Origin: Chloroflexota bacterium
GTDB lineage: Bacteria; Chloroflexota; Anaerolineae; B4-G1
Direction: 5' to 3'
Assembly: GCA_024232355.1 (NCBI GenBank)
Contig: JAAEPW010000127.1
Span: 1 to 6,105 of the forward strand
Length of the DNA stretch: 6,105 nucleotides
The notes under the pieces are model-generated. The model saw nothing but the letters and a program-made list of their open reading frames with translations, had not been told where the DNA came from and searched no databases. This document shows, piece by piece, positions 5,973 to 6,105 of the stretch. Positions within the stretch are counted from its first letter, which is position 1. Each line of letters begins with the position of its first letter. The translations under genes and the position numbers were made by a program.

Positions 5973-6105
5973 TTCAGTTGAATGGGATTACGATGTAGCC
6001 GCGCTTTCCATAGCGCGTAAGGCCCTGCGAGGTATGGAAACCTCGGCTACAAGCCCCTTTTTGAGCCACAATTGGCTGACTATCCAGCAATCCCACCCAA
6101 CTGAA
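5973..6105 (-). promoter_or_regulatory. Structured leader region of the hydrolase operon
   Basis: Arms 5973-5991 and 6087-6105 match as inverted repeats at 16 of 19 bases. All three mismatches become G:U pairs in RNA of the operon's sense, giving a continuous 19-bp helix. It encloses the twin-hairpin repeat and a small hairpin AGCCA-CAAT-TGGCT (6064-6077). The helix ends 8 nt before the ribosome binding site at 5958-5964. No convincing promoter is seen inside, so transcription may begin beyond the window end. Whether this is a regulatory leader or a nested repeat is undecided. Confidence 0.45.
5994..6051. repeat. Twin-hairpin repeat, copy 2 (upstream of hydrolase gene)
   Basis: Outer stem TGTAGC/GCTACA (5994-5999 with 6046-6051) encloses hairpin A CGCGCT-TTCCAT-AGCGCG (6000-6017) and hairpin B CGAGGT-ATGGAA-ACCTCG (6028-6045). 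The two 6-nt loops are exact reverse complements. The halves can also pair with each other as one long interrupted hairpin; the only differing triplets (CGC/GCG in A, AGG/CCT in B) each pair within their own hairpin. The element lies 43 nt before the ATG at 5950, in the same orientation to the gene as copy 1 is to the permease gene. Confidence 0.88.

Overview
This window reads as chromosomal DNA from a bacterium of moderate GC content, with seven protein genes on the minus strand, one small gene on the plus strand, and several structured intergenic repeats. The small Trp/Asp/Leu-rich protein, the short single-helix membrane protein and the style of the intergenic repeats recall environmental Chloroflexota (Anaerolineae-like). 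That placement is an inference from memory of similar sequences and is not proven here.

Region 1 (minus strand, 3177 down to 157) is a four-gene operon. A 96-aa protein of unknown function overlaps by ATGA with an iron-sulfur-flavoprotein-like NAD(P)H/FMN oxidoreductase. A DrrA-type ABC ATPase follows after 13 nt, and an ABC-2 permease after a further 132 nt that contain a structured repeat. A credible sigma-70 promoter (GTGACA, 18 nt, TATAAT) lies at 3148-3177, next to a perfect 16-bp dyad. The operon probably couples a flavin/Fe-S redox enzyme to an exporter.

Region 2 (3094-3587) is a divergent control region followed by a short plus-strand gene (3341-3514) for a 57-aa membrane protein. 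The gene has its own promoter (TTGACT, 16 nt, TATACT) and a consensus AGGAGG ribosome binding site. A rho-independent terminator, working on the minus strand, ends the next operon just beyond it.

Region 3 (minus strand, 5950 down to 3588) is a three-gene redox operon: a metallo-beta-lactamase-fold hydrolase with all metal ligands, an aldo/keto reductase with a C-terminal two-cluster ferredoxin-like region, and a short-chain flavodoxin. The reductase and the flavodoxin could exchange electrons; the substrate is unknown.

The least explained feature is a two-copy repeat (952-1006 and 5994-6051). Each copy is a pair of hairpins with mutually complementary 6-nt loops enclosed by an outer stem. 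Both copies lie 43-51 nt upstream of a start codon in the same orientation. Around the second copy a further 19-bp arm pair becomes fully paired only in RNA of the operon's own sense. A different 10-nt-period inverted repeat lies at 19-100.
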